Program-made: the position numbers and the translations under genes
Part shown: piece after piece, positions 39,936 to 51,107 of the stretch
Numbering within the stretch: the first letter of the stretch is position 1
How the letters are laid out: every line of letters begins with the position of its first letter
Notes under the pieces: generated by a model
What the model was told of the DNA's origin: nothing
What the model saw: only the letters and a program-made list of their open reading frames with translations
The model's database searches: none
Assembly: GCA_023382455.1 (NCBI GenBank)
Contig: JAHDVX010000002.1
Location: 1 to 64,000, forward strand
Length of the DNA: 64,000 bases
Direction: 5' to 3'
Source: Flavobacteriales bacterium
GTDB lineage: Bacteria > Bacteroidota > Bacteroidia > Flavobacteriales_F > PHOS-HE28

Positions 39936-42263
39936 ATGACCCGAATCCCGAACCGGCTGCTGGCACTGGTGTGCACGCTGGCCCTCCCGCTGCTCACCTT
40001 GGCCCAGACCGGCACCGTACGCGGCTTCGTGTATGATGAAAGCACCGGCGAACCTTCCATCTTCACCCCCGTGGCGTTGATCGGGGCCGACCGACATGGC
40101 GCCCAGACCGATGTGAACGGCTACTTCTCCATCACCAAGCTGCCCCCCGGCAAGTACACGTTGCGCGTGGTCTATCTGGGCTATGACACCTTGAGCAAGG
40201 AGGTGCAGGTGAACGCCGACCAGATCATCACCGAACAGCTGTACCTGAAGAAGGGCACCATCCAGATGAAGGCCGTGGAGGTGACCGCCGAACAGCAGAA
40301 GGCCCAATCCAACGTACGCGTGGGCGTCACCAAGCTCACCCCCAAGCAGATCGAGCGCCTGCCGGCCATCGGCGGCCAGGCCGACCTGGCCCAATACATG
40401 CAAGTGGTACCGGGGGTGGTCTTCACCGGTGACCAGGGCGGGCAGCTCTACATCCGCGGCGGGTCGCCCGTGCAGAACAAGGTGCTCATGGACGGCATGG
40501 TGCTCTACAACCCCTTCCACAGCATCGGCCTCTTCAGCGTGTTCGACAATGACATCATCCGGAACGCCGACATCCTCACCGGCGCCTTCAACGCCCAGTA
40601 CGGTGGACGCGTGAGCAGCGTGATGGACATCACCACGCGGGACGGCAACAAGACCCGTTTCGGCGGGAAGGTGGGGGCCAGCACCTTCGCCGCCAAGGCC
40701 CTGCTGGAAGGCCCGCTCAAAAAGCAGGAGGCCCCGGGCAAGGGCAGCAGCTCCTTCCTGCTCAACTTCAAGCACAGCTACCTGGACCAGACCAGCAAAA
40801 GCCTGTACAGCCACGCCGATACTGCGGGCCTGCCGTTCAACTTCTCCGACCTCTACGGCAAGATCTCCCTCAACGGCGCCAACGGCAGCAAAGTGAACTT
40901 CTTCGGCTTCAACTTCACCGACGGTGCACGCTTCCGTGGCATCAGCGACCTGGACTGGAACAACTGGGGAGCCGGGGCCAATTTCGTGCTGGTGCCCTCG
41001 GGCAGCGCCGTGCTCATCGAGGGCGTGTTCGCCCTGAGCAACTACGACATCACGTTGAAGGAAGGCAGCCTGGAGCCCCGCACCAGCGGCATCAACAACT
41101 TCAACGCAGGGCTGAACTTCAAGTATTTCATCGGCGACGACGAGATCCAATACGGCATCGAGGTCACCGGTGTGAGCACGGACCTGAAATACTTCAACTC
41201 GCTCGGCTATGAACTGCGCCAGGAGAAGGTGAGCACCGAACTCGCCGGGTTCATCAACTACAAGTGGCGTGTGGGCAAATGGGTGTTCGACCCCGGCGTC
41301 CGCATGCAGTACTACGCCACGCTGGCCGTGATGAGCCCCGAACCGCGCTTCGGCTTCAAGTGGAACGTGACCGACCGCTTCCGCATCAAGGGTGCCGCCG
41401 GACTCTACAGCCAGAACCTCATCGCCACCAACAACGACCGCGACGTGGTGAACCTCTTCTACGGCTTCATCACCGCGCCGGACGATGTCCCCGCGACAGT
41501 GACCAGGCCCAATGGCGAAACCTCCGAGATCAAGGACCCGCTCCAGCACGCCAGCCATGCCGTGGCCGGCTTTGAATTCGACATCAGCCGGAAGACCAGC
41601 ATCAACGTGGAAGGGTACTACAAGTACTTCGGCCAGGTGACCAACCTCAACCGCGAGAAGCTGTACAATGACACGCCCGAGTTCATCAACCAACCTGATG
41701 AGCTGAAGAAGGACTTCATCGTGGAATCCGGCACCGCGTACGGCGGCGATGTGCTGCTGAAGTACGAGGACAAGGGCCTCTACCTCTGGCTGGTGTACTC
41801 GCTCAACTTCGTGGACCGCTACAACCGTACCCAGAGCTACAACCCCATCTGGGACCGCCGGCACAATGTGAACCTGGTGGCCAGTTACACCTTCGGCAAG
41901 CACGACAGCTGGAAGGCCAGCGCCCGCTGGAACTACGGCTCCGGCTTCCCCTTCACCCAGAACCAGGGCTTCTATGAGCGCATTCCGTTCGATGACGGCA
42001 TCTGGACCGACATCAACTCCACCAACGGCGACCTGGCCATCATCTACGGCCCCCTCAACGGCGGCCGCCTCACCGATTACCACCGCCTGGACCTCGGCGC
42101 CTCCAAGACCTGGAAGCTGAGCGAGCACCAAGTGCTGGAACTGGACCTGAGCGTGACCAACGTTTACGACCGCGACAACATCTTCTACCGCGACCGTGTG
42201 ACGGCCAAGGAGGTGTACCAGCTGCCGGTGTTGCCCAGCGTGGGGGTTTCATATTCGTTCTAA
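39936..42263 (+). CDS. TonB-dependent receptor with carboxypeptidase-regulatory N-terminal domain
   Basis: 775 aa. Signal peptide (LLALVCTLALPLLTLAQ), then a CarboxypepD_reg-like domain (about 25-115: VRGFVYDESTGEPSIFTPVALIG ... DVNGYFSITKLPPGKYTLRVVYLGYDTLSKEV). Plug domain (about 130-240: VPGVVFTGDQGGQLYIRGGSPVQNKVLMDGMVLYNPFH, DILTGAFNAQYGGRVSSVMDITTRDG) and a 22-stranded barrel with typical YNPIWDRRHNVNLVASYTFGK and SGFPFTQNQGFYE near the end; final residues GVSYSF. It imports a nutrient at the outer membrane using TonB energy; no SusD partner or regulator is adjacent, so the substrate is unknown. Confidence 0.92.
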   Translation: MTRIPNRLLALVCTLALPLLTLAQTGTVRGFVYDESTGEPSIFTPVALIGADRHGAQTDVNGYFSITKLPPGKYTLRVVYLGYDTLSKEVQVNADQIITEQLYLKKGTIQMKAVEVTAEQQKAQSNVRVGVTKLTPKQIERLPAIGGQADLAQYMQVVPGVVFTGDQGGQLYIRGGSPVQNKVLMDGMVLYNPFHSIGLFSVFDNDIIRNADILTGAFNAQYGGRVSSVMDITTRDGNKTRFGGKVGASTFAAKALLEGPLKKQEAPGKGSSSFLLNFKHSYLDQTSKSLYSHADTAGLPFNFSDLYGKISLNGANGSKVNFFGFNFTDGARFRGISDLDWNNWGAGANFVLVPSGSAVLIEGVFALSNYDITLKEGSLEPRTSGINNFNAGLNFKYFIGDDEIQYGIEVTGVSTDLKYFNSLGYELRQEKVSTELAGFINYKWRVGKWVFDPGVRMQYYATLAVMSPEPRFGFKWNVTDRFRIKGAAGLYSQNLIATNNDRDVVNLFYGFITAPDDVPATVTRPNGETSEIKDPLQHASHAVAGFEFDISRKTSINVEGYYKYFGQVTNLNREKLYNDTPEFINQPDELKKDFIVESGTAYGGDVLLKYEDKGLYLWLVYSLNFVDRYNRTQSYNPIWDRRHNVNLVASYTFGKHDSWKASARWNYGSGFPFTQNQGFYERIPFDDGIWTDINSTNGDLAIIYGPLNGGRLTDYHRLDLGASKTWKLSEHQVLELDLSVTNVYDRDNIFYRDRVTAKEVYQLPVLPSVGVSYSF

Positions 42264-42384
42264 GGGGGATCTGTTCGGAGTTGGCAGTCCGATTTCGCTG
42301 AAGCATCGCCGAGGCGAGGGCTGCTGGCAGGAGCAGCAGGCCGTTGTCCGTTCGGCCTGCCGCTTATGGCCTAAGCCTTATTGA

Positions 42385-44175
<1,791 letters not shown>

Positions 44176-44283
44176 CCCGCACCGTGACACCAGGCCGACC
44201 TGGCCGAAAAACCGGCCCGACACCAGCCCCGCCGGGCTATCTTCGCGCCCTTCCCGTTATTCCAACAGCGCCTCAGGAGCAGC

Positions 44284-46188
44284 ATGGACCGTAACACCAT
44301 CACCGGCCTCGTCCTCATCGTCCTCATCCTCTTCGGCTACCAGTACCTCACCATGCCCAGCGCCGAGGAGCGCGCGCGCATGCAACGTGAGCAGGACAGC
44401 ATCGCCGCCCTCGCCATCGAGAAGCAGGCCCGCAGCGCCGACTCCGCCCTGGCCGAGAAACAGGCCGCCGCCGCACCCGCCGGGCCGCTGACCGCCCAAA
44501 CGCCCGCCATGGCCGCCGATACCACCGGCGCCGACACCCTGAACGCCGACAGCCTCCGCCAGGCCCACTTGACCGAGCGCTTCGGCATATTCAGCACTGC
44601 CGCCCAAGGTGACAACGAGTCCATCATCATCGCCAACCAGCACCTTCAGGTGGCCATCAACACCTTCGGCGCACGGCCCAATGTGATCCGCCTCAAGGAA
44701 TACACCACCTACCACGGCCACAAGCCGCTGCTGCTGGCCGTACCGGACAGCGGGGCGTACGAATGGAACTTCTTCCTCGGCAACCGAAAGATCAGCACCA
44801 AGGACATGAACTTCACCGCCGAGCGGCTCGGCGATACCGGCGTGCGCCTGAAGGCCCCCACCACCGACCCCGGCAAGTTCATCCAGGTCACCTACCAGCT
44901 GGACAGCAACTCCTGGTTCATGAACACCACCCTGGAGCTGGTGGGCATGCCCGAGGTGGACCCCAGGAACCTGATGTTCCACTGGAACCTCACCGGATTC
45001 CACAACGAGAAGCACCGCCCCACCGAGGAGCAGAAATGCACCGTTTTCTTCAAGTATTTCAATGACGACCGGGACTACCTGAGCGAGACCAAGGACGATG
45101 CCCGGAAGTTCGAGGCCAAGACCAACTGGGTGGCCTTCAAGCAGGACTTCTTCACCGTGGCCATGGTGCGCGATGACGGCTTCACCAGCAACGGCTCGGA
45201 GGCCTCCATCACCACCCTGCCGGACGATACGCTGTACTCCAAGCGCTACGACGCCAAGCTCTTCTTCCCCCAGGAACCCAGCGACCATGCCGTGCTCGAC
45301 ATGCGCTTCTACCTCGGGCCGAACCAGTTCAACACCCTGCGCCAGACCGGCATCCCCGAGTTCAGCCGCATCATCGACCTCGGCTGGGGCATCTTCGGCT
45401 GGATGAACCGCTTCCTGGTGATCCCCATCTTCAACTTCCTGCACGGCTTCAACCTCAGCTACGGCATCATCATCCTGGTGCTCACCATCGCCATCAAGGT
45501 GCTGCTGCTGCCGCTCACCTATAAGAACCAGAAGAGCAGCGTGCGCATGCGCGCCCTGAAGCCGGAGATGGAGGCCATCAACGCCAAGTACAGCAAGGAT
45601 GAGCCCCTGAAGCGCCAGCAGGCCACCATGGACCTCTACCGCAAGGCAGGGGTGAGCCCCGTGGCCGGGTGCCTGCCCATGTTGATCCAGATGCCCGTGC
45701 TCTACGCCATGTTCCGCTTCTTCCCCAGCAGCATCGAACTGCGCCAGCAACCCTTCCTCTGGGCCGATGACCTGAGCAGCTACGACAGCATCCTCACCCT
45801 GCCCTTCCACATCCCGGCCTACGGAAGCCACGTCAGCCTCTTCACCCTGCTGATGGCCGCCAGCACCATCGTGTACACCTTGGTGAACAGCAAGCAAATG
45901 CCCCAGCAGCAGGGCATGCCCAACATGAAGGTCATGATGTACCTCTTCCCGGTGATGATGCTCTTCTTCATGAACTCCCTGCCATCGGGCCTGAGCTACT
46001 ACTACCTGCTGGCCAACTTGATCAGCATCCTGCAGATGACGGTGATCTCCAAGTGGATGATCGACGAAGGGAAGGTGCGCGAACAACTGCTGGCCAACAT
46101 GAAGGCCCCGCGCAAGAAGAGCAAGTGGCAGCTCCGCATCGAGGAGATCCAAAAGCAGCAGCAACAACAGGCCCGCAAGCGCCGCTGA
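44284..46188 (+). CDS. yidC: Membrane protein insertase YidC
   Basis: 634 aa. N-terminal TM helix (ITGLVLIVLILFGYQYL) with the first cytoplasmic/periplasmic turn MPSAEE, a large periplasmic beta-sandwich (about 90-370), then the YidC/Oxa1 core: FNLSYGIIILVLTIAIKVLLLPLTYKNQKSSVRMRALKPEM, MDLYRKAGVSPVAGCLPMLIQMPVLYAMFRFF, SLFTLLMAASTIVYTLVN and MYLFPVMMLFFMNSLPSGLSYYYLLANLISI. A basic tail, KAPRKKSKWQLRIEEIQKQQQQQARKRR, can bind ribosomes. It inserts proteins into the inner membrane with or without Sec. TATCTTCG at 44238 is promoter-like. Confidence 0.98.
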   Translation: MDRNTITGLVLIVLILFGYQYLTMPSAEERARMQREQDSIAALAIEKQARSADSALAEKQAAAAPAGPLTAQTPAMAADTTGADTLNADSLRQAHLTERFGIFSTAAQGDNESIIIANQHLQVAINTFGARPNVIRLKEYTTYHGHKPLLLAVPDSGAYEWNFFLGNRKISTKDMNFTAERLGDTGVRLKAPTTDPGKFIQVTYQLDSNSWFMNTTLELVGMPEVDPRNLMFHWNLTGFHNEKHRPTEEQKCTVFFKYFNDDRDYLSETKDDARKFEAKTNWVAFKQDFFTVAMVRDDGFTSNGSEASITTLPDDTLYSKRYDAKLFFPQEPSDHAVLDMRFYLGPNQFNTLRQTGIPEFSRIIDLGWGIFGWMNRFLVIPIFNFLHGFNLSYGIIILVLTIAIKVLLLPLTYKNQKSSVRMRALKPEMEAINAKYSKDEPLKRQQATMDLYRKAGVSPVAGCLPMLIQMPVLYAMFRFFPSSIELRQQPFLWADDLSSYDSILTLPFHIPAYGSHVSLFTLLMAASTIVYTLVNSKQMPQQQGMPNMKVMMYLFPVMMLFFMNSLPSGLSYYYLLANLISILQMTVISKWMIDEGKVREQLLANMKAPRKKSKWQLRIEEIQKQQQQQARKRR

Positions 46189-46273
46189 CCTTCCCGCCAG
46201 CCTGATCCGCGACGGGCGCGGAGACTTCCACCAGGCCCCGAATGGCAACCGGCGCGCATCCGGGGCCGTAAGA

Positions 46274-46633
46274 ATGGCCATGCACCGCTGGACCGCTGCC
46301 CTGCTCTTCTGCCTGCCCGGCCTGCTTTGCGCCCAAACGGACCATAAGGCCGCTCCACCGCCGATGGTGCAGGTGTTCGGCTCGGTCACGGACAGCATGA
46401 GCGGCAAGCCCGTGTATGATAGCCTCGTGGAGTTCTATGACGCGGCGGAGGTGCGCAAGGCCGTGAGCAGCGTGAACGCCGACGGCCGCTATGCCCTGTT
46501 CATCCCTGCCGGCAAGCCCTTCGAGCTGCGGATCTCCAAGGAGAACGGCTACCGTGAGCTGCGGAAGCCGCTGCCCCCGATCCCGCCGGGCACGGCGCAA
46601 TGGCGGCAGGACCTGGTGCTGCAACCCAAGTAA
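46274..46633 (+). CDS. Small secreted carboxypeptidase-regulatory-like domain protein
   Basis: 119 aa. Signal peptide (WTAALLFCLPGLLCAQ). The mature part is a single Ig-like beta-sandwich of the CarboxypepD_reg type: VFGSVTDSMSGKPVYDSLVEFYDAAEVRKAVSSVNADGRYALFIPAGKPFELRISKENGY. Such lone domains probably bind or stabilise surface proteins. ATG 46280 is an alternative start two codons on. It ends beside a long perfect terminator. Confidence 0.75.
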   Translation: MAMHRWTAALLFCLPGLLCAQTDHKAAPPPMVQVFGSVTDSMSGKPVYDSLVEFYDAAEVRKAVSSVNADGRYALFIPAGKPFELRISKENGYRELRKPLPPIPPGTAQWRQDLVLQPK

Positions 46634-46645
46634 CGCTTGGCCACC

Positions 46646-46686
46646 ATGCACGAAGGCCCGGGCGTTGCGCCCGGGCCTTCGTGCAT
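46646..46686. terminator. 19-bp perfect hairpin between convergent genes
   Basis: Stem ATGCACGAAGGCCCGGGCG with its exact complement and a TTG loop. It separates the small secreted gene (+) and the S46 peptidase gene (-). Neither side has a long T-run, but the stem is very strong and symmetric. Confidence 0.8.
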
Positions 46687-46705
46687 CACCCTTTCGGGCT
46701 TGGGG

Positions 46706-48931
46706 TCACTTCTTCTTCCCCGTCTTGGCCGGCACGGTCTCCGGCAGCGTGATGGGGGCAGGCACCGGTACGGGCCGCTTCACCAGGGTCATTTCATCCA
46801 CCAGGTGCTTGGCCCCGGCAAACTTGTCGATCACCCACAGCACGTAGCGGATGTCCACGCTGATGGTGCGCTGAAGCTCCGGCTCGTAGGAGATGTCACC
46901 GCTCATGGCCTCCCAGTTACCGTCGAATGCGATGCCGATGAGCTCGCCGTTGCCGTTGATCACCGGGCTGCCGCTGTTGCCGCCGGTGATATCGTTCTCG
47001 CTGATGAAGTTGATCGGCAGGTGGCCGCTGGCGTCCGCATAGCGGCCGAAGTCCTTGGCCAGCAGCAGCTCCTTCTGGCGCGCCGGCACGATGAACTCGT
47101 CGCTCGTCGGGTCTTCCTTCTGCAGGATGCCCTCCTCGGTGGTCAGGAAGTCGTAGTGCACGGCATCGGCGGGCTTGTAGTCGTTCACGATGCCATAGGT
47201 GAGGCGCTCGGTGCTGTTCGCATCGGGGTACCACTGCTTACCGGGGTCCTTCTCCATCATGGCGGCCTCCAGCAGGCGGTAGCCGCGGTCGATCTTCGTT
47301 TGGGCCTCGCCGATGGCCGGGCCGAGCACGCCGCGGTACAGGTTCAGGCTGCTCTCCATGGCCTGCATGCCCATGTCCTTCTGCAACACCTTCAGGCTCG
47401 GCTTGGCCAGGAAGGCCATCAGGCGCGTGCTGTCGGTGAGGATGCTGGTCTTGAAGAGGGTGGCGGCCCACTTGTCGAAGTCGCCCTTGTACTTCTTCAC
47501 CACCGTTTGGATCACATCAGGCTGCTGGGCGGCATCCACGTCCTTGTGGATCATGCGGAACATGGAGGCGGTCAATTCCTGGTCCGTGGCCGGATCGTAG
47601 TCCTTCCAGAATTCGCGCGCCGAATGCCGCACCATGTCCGACAGGGCGGCCAGCTTGGCCTGGTCCTTCGGGTCCTTCTCCATCTGCCGCTTCAGGCCAT
47701 AGAGACGGAAACCGAACATCACCGCTTCGCTTCCGAAGGCGGCCTCCTGCATGTAGGTGCTGGCCTTCTCGTACTTGGCGCGCTGGGCGTAGCCCTCGGC
47801 CAGGTCGTTCAATACGTTGCCGTACTTCTGCTTCCGGGCGGCATCGGCGTTGATCCATGCCATGAGGTCCGCCTCCTGGGCTTTCTTGCGGTCGTACACG
47901 TGCTGGCGCTTCAGGCCTTTCTGCTGGCCGATGAAGTACTTCCAGTAGTTGGCGATCTGCGCATCCTTGGCCGCGTACTTCAGGCGCACGGCGTTGTCGG
48001 CGTCCATGTGTTTCTTGAGGATGTCCAGCTTCTCCCCGCGGATCTTCACCCGGCTGGGCTGCTCCACCTCCAAGGCCAGCTTCACCCCGTCGCTGTTCAG
48101 GAAGCGGTCGGTGCTGCCGGGGAAGCCCATTATCATGCTGAAGTCGCCTTTCTTCACGCCATCGAGGCTCACCGGGAAGTGCCAGCGGGGCTTGAAGGGG
48201 ATGTTCTCCGGGGCGTACTCGGCCGGCTCGCCGTCCGGGCCGGTGTAAATGCGGAACATGCTGAAATCACCGGTGTGGCGCGGCCATTGCCAGTTGTCCG
48301 TGTCGCCGCCGAACTTGCCGATGGCGTTGGGCGGGGTGCCCACCAGGCGCACGTCCGGATAGGTCTTGTACACGAAGAGATAGAACTGGTTCCCGGCGAA
48401 CATGACCTTGAAGTTTGCGTCGATGTGGCCCGACCCGTCGTCGGCTTTTTTCTCCAAGGCGTCGCCCACTTGGCCGATGGCGGCTTCGCGCTCCTCCTCG
48501 CTCATGCCGTCGTTCAGCACGGAAAGCACCGTATCGGTCACGTCGGTGATGTACTGCAGGAAGCTCACCGAGAAGCCGGCGGGCTTTTCCTGGTCGCGCG
48601 TCATGGCCCAGAAGCCGTTGGTGAGGATGTCATTCTCCACCGTGCTCAGGCTTTGGATCGCGTCATAGCCGCAGTGGTGGTTGGTCAGCATCAGGCCGTC
48701 CGCGCTCACCACTTCGCCGCTGCAGAAACCGCCGCCCAGGCGCGCCACGGCATCCTTGATGCTCGCCTTGTTCAGGCTGTAGATGTCCTCCGCCGTGAGC
48801 TTGAAGCCCAGCGCACGCATCTCGGCCTCGTTCACCTGCTTCAGCTTGTTCAGCAGCCACATGCCTTCGCCGGCGAAGGCCGTGCCCGCCGTCAATACGG
48901 CCGCAAGGACCAGGGAAAGGAACTTCTTCAT
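46706..48931 (-). CDS. S46 family dipeptidyl-peptidase (DPP7-like)
   Basis: 741 aa, close to P. gingivalis DPP7/DPP11 length. Signal peptide (LSLVLAAVLTAGTAFA). Catalytic triad: His in MLTNHHCGYD (H86), Asp in GGDTDNWQWPRHTGDF, Ser in DITGGNSGSPVIN. At 18 residues after that Ser lies Gly (AFDGNWEAMSG); in DPP11 this position is Arg, which selects Asp/Glu at P1, so hydrophobic P1 preference (DPP7-like) is inferred. Secreted or periplasmic; releases dipeptides for amino-acid nutrition. TACTTTCG at 48983-48990 is a promoter-like element 50 bp upstream. Confidence 0.93.
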   Translation of the reverse strand: MKKFLSLVLAAVLTAGTAFAGEGMWLLNKLKQVNEAEMRALGFKLTAEDIYSLNKASIKDAVARLGGGFCSGEVVSADGLMLTNHHCGYDAIQSLSTVENDILTNGFWAMTRDQEKPAGFSVSFLQYITDVTDTVLSVLNDGMSEEEREAAIGQVGDALEKKADDGSGHIDANFKVMFAGNQFYLFVYKTYPDVRLVGTPPNAIGKFGGDTDNWQWPRHTGDFSMFRIYTGPDGEPAEYAPENIPFKPRWHFPVSLDGVKKGDFSMIMGFPGSTDRFLNSDGVKLALEVEQPSRVKIRGEKLDILKKHMDADNAVRLKYAAKDAQIANYWKYFIGQQKGLKRQHVYDRKKAQEADLMAWINADAARKQKYGNVLNDLAEGYAQRAKYEKASTYMQEAAFGSEAVMFGFRLYGLKRQMEKDPKDQAKLAALSDMVRHSAREFWKDYDPATDQELTASMFRMIHKDVDAAQQPDVIQTVVKKYKGDFDKWAATLFKTSILTDSTRLMAFLAKPSLKVLQKDMGMQAMESSLNLYRGVLGPAIGEAQTKIDRGYRLLEAAMMEKDPGKQWYPDANSTERLTYGIVNDYKPADAVHYDFLTTEEGILQKEDPTSDEFIVPARQKELLLAKDFGRYADASGHLPINFISENDITGGNSGSPVINGNGELIGIAFDGNWEAMSGDISYEPELQRTISVDIRYVLWVIDKFAGAKHLVDEMTLVKRPVPVPAPITLPETVPAKTGKKK

Positions 48932-48982
48932 TCAATAGGGTTGTTTAAATTCCAGGGTCTGGGGGGGGAAGTTTGCCGGCGG

Positions 48983-48990
48983 CGAAAGTA
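48983..48990 (-). promoter_or_regulatory. -7-like element TACTTTCG of the S46 peptidase gene
   Basis: One mismatch (C for T) to TAnnTTTG, 52 bp upstream of the start. The same TTCG variant precedes several other genes here. Confidence 0.4.
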
Positions 48991-49062
48991 GCCCAAAGGA
49001 CCCGCCCGAAAGGGGATAAAGACCGGACTTCGTGCCGAACGGTTGCTGAAGGGCCCACCTGT

Positions 49063-49644
49063 TCAATCCAGGTCGCCCAGGCGTGTCCACTCGATGCCCT
49101 GCAGCATTTCCTCCAGCTGCACGGCCAGTTCCTTGAACTCCTTCGGTGTGCCCACGCGGCCTTTCACCTGTTTGTCCCGCTCCGGGGTGCGGAAACGGAT
49201 GATCAAGCTGGGCAGGTCGGTCACCGGTGCGTCGTACACATCCTTCAGGCCGAAGAACCCGCTTTGCTCCGCAGCGGCCTCCAGCGCCTTCATCTTGGCG
49301 GCATCCACCTGGCCGGCGTAGCGTCCCTCGCGCGGTACGAAACGGCGGCCTTCATAGTAGGCCTTGCCATCGCCGTTGATGGTGAGCCTGTACGTAGGGC
49401 AGGTGCCGAAACAGGCGGTGCGCTCGAGCACGAAGAAGGCCGTATCGCCGCCGATGAGCTTCACGGGCGGCAGCTGGGGCCCGGCCTCCGTGGTTGCCGG
49501 GGCCGGTTCCTTCACCGCGGGCGCCGTTTGTTGCGCGGCTTCCTCCTTGGACGTTCCTTCGGCCGCAGGCTGCTTGGCCTTGCAACCGCTGATGGCGGCG
49601 GGCAGCATCAATGCGGCGGCGATGATCAGGCTGTATGCTTGCAT
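49063..49644 (-). CDS. DUF6438 lipoprotein
   Basis: 193 aa. Signal peptide with lipobox ISGC (residue 21), then an Ala/Pro/Glu-rich linker (25-60) and a compact domain with VLERTACFGTCPTYRLTINGDGKAYYEGRRFV. This motif (two Cys separated by FGT, then tyrosine-rich strands) is the DUF6438 signature, found in Bacteroidota exported proteins; the two cysteines probably form a disulfide. Function unknown. Divergent from purB across 95 bp; TACATTTA at 49650-49657 is promoter-like. Confidence 0.82.
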   Translation of the reverse strand: MQAYSLIIAAALMLPAAISGCKAKQPAAEGTSKEEAAQQTAPAVKEPAPATTEAGPQLPPVKLIGGDTAFFVLERTACFGTCPTYRLTINGDGKAYYEGRRFVPREGRYAGQVDAAKMKALEAAAEQSGFFGLKDVYDAPVTDLPSLIIRFRTPERDKQVKGRVGTPKEFKELAVQLEEMLQGIEWTRLGDLD

Positions 49645-49725
49645 GGCGTAAATGTAGGCGGTGAATGCATCGCCAGAACCGTGCCGATCCCCGATACCGC
49701 CGGTCGGCTGCCTGCGGGCGTGGGC

Positions 49726-49733
49726 TACTTTTG
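49726..49733 (+). promoter_or_regulatory. -7 element TACTTTTG of purB
   Basis: Exact TAnnTTTG ending 6 bp before the purB ATG, so the transcript is nearly leaderless. It also rules out the upstream in-frame start at 49665. Confidence 0.7.
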
Positions 49734-49739
49734 CGGCCC

Positions 49740-51095
49740 ATGGAACTTGGACCGCTCACCGCCATCTCCCCCATTGACGGGCGCTACCGCGGCCGCACCG
49801 CACCCTTGGCCGCCTGGTTCTCGGAATTCGCCCTCATCCGGTACCGCCTCCTGGTGGAGCTGCATTGGTTCCGGTTCCTGTGCGAGGTGCCCCTGCCCGA
49901 GCTGCGTGGTGTGGACCCCGGCAAGCTGGAGCAGGTGGACCTGCGCATCGACGCGCTCACCCTGATGGATGCCCAGGAAGTGAAGGCCATTGAGCGCACC
50001 ACCAACCACGATGTGAAGGCCGTGGAATACTGGCTCAAGGCCCAAATGGAGGCCGTGGGCATCGGCGATTCCAAAGAGTTCGTCCACTTCGGGCTCACCT
50101 CGCAGGACATCAACAACACCGCATTCCCGCTCCTGCTCAAGGAATTCACCCTGGCCCACTACCTGCCGGCCATCACCGCGCTGCGCGACCGGATCCACCA
50201 GTTGGCCCTGCAATGGGCGCGGGTGCCCATGCTTGCGCGCACCCACGGACAGCCCGCTTCGCCCACCCGCCTGGGCAAGGAGTTCGAGGTGTTCACCGAG
50301 CGCCTGGACGCCCAGCTGCACCTGCTGCGCGAAGTGCCCTTCTCCTGCAAGTTCGGCGGTGCCACCGGCAATTTCAACGCACACCTGGCGGCCTATCCCG
50401 AGCTTGACTGGCCCGCGCTGGCCGACCGCTTCACCCGCGAGAAGCTCGGGCTGCGCCGCCAACGCTTCACCACCCAGATCGAGCACTACGACTCGATGGC
50501 CGCCCTCTTCGATGCCATGCGGCGGATCAACGTGATCCTCATCGACCTCTGCCGCGATATCTGGACCTACATCAGCATGGATTGGTTCCGCCAGCGCGTG
50601 AAGCCCGGCGAAGTGGGCTCCTCCGCCATGCCGCACAAGGTGAACCCCATCGACTTCGAGAACGCGGAAGGCAACCTCGGCATGGCCAACGCGCTCTTCG
50701 GCCACCTGAGCGAGAAACTGCCCGTGAGCCGCCTGCAGCGCGACCTCACGGACAGCACGGTGACCCGCAACATCGGCGTGCCCTTGGCCCACACGGAAAT
50801 CGCCATCGGCGCGGTGATGAAAGGCCTGGACAAGCTGCTGCTGAACGAGGCCGCCATCGCGCGCGACCTGGACGCCCAGTGGGCCGTGGTGGCCGAGGGC
50901 ATCCAGACCATCCTTCGCCGGGAAGGCTACCCGGAACCGTACGAGAAACTGAAGGACCTCACGCGCGGCAAGGAGCGCGTGGGCCAGGAGGACATCGCCG
51001 CCTTCATCCAGTCGCTGGATGTTGCGGAAGGTGTGAAGCAGCGCCTGCGCGCCCTCACGCCGGCCACCTATCTCGGTGTGGACCTGCTGCCCTGA
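49740..51095 (+). CDS. purB: Adenylosuccinate lyase
   Basis: 451 aa. It cleaves SAICAR to AICAR and adenylosuccinate to AMP in purine synthesis. Fumarase-superfamily signature SSAMPHKVNPIDFENAEGN, with the catalytic Ser295 loop (SSAMPHK), the first conserved region THGQPASPT and the substrate-binding VHFGLTSQDINNTAF. The start is fixed by the promoter 6 bp upstream and by MELGPLTAISPIDGRYRG, the common PurB N-terminus. Confidence 0.97.
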   Translation: MELGPLTAISPIDGRYRGRTAPLAAWFSEFALIRYRLLVELHWFRFLCEVPLPELRGVDPGKLEQVDLRIDALTLMDAQEVKAIERTTNHDVKAVEYWLKAQMEAVGIGDSKEFVHFGLTSQDINNTAFPLLLKEFTLAHYLPAITALRDRIHQLALQWARVPMLARTHGQPASPTRLGKEFEVFTERLDAQLHLLREVPFSCKFGGATGNFNAHLAAYPELDWPALADRFTREKLGLRRQRFTTQIEHYDSMAALFDAMRRINVILIDLCRDIWTYISMDWFRQRVKPGEVGSSAMPHKVNPIDFENAEGNLGMANALFGHLSEKLPVSRLQRDLTDSTVTRNIGVPLAHTEIAIGAVMKGLDKLLLNEAAIARDLDAQWAVVAEGIQTILRREGYPEPYEKLKDLTRGKERVGQEDIAAFIQSLDVAEGVKQRLRALTPATYLGVDLLP

Positions 51096-51107
51096 CCGCA
51101 GGGCCCG

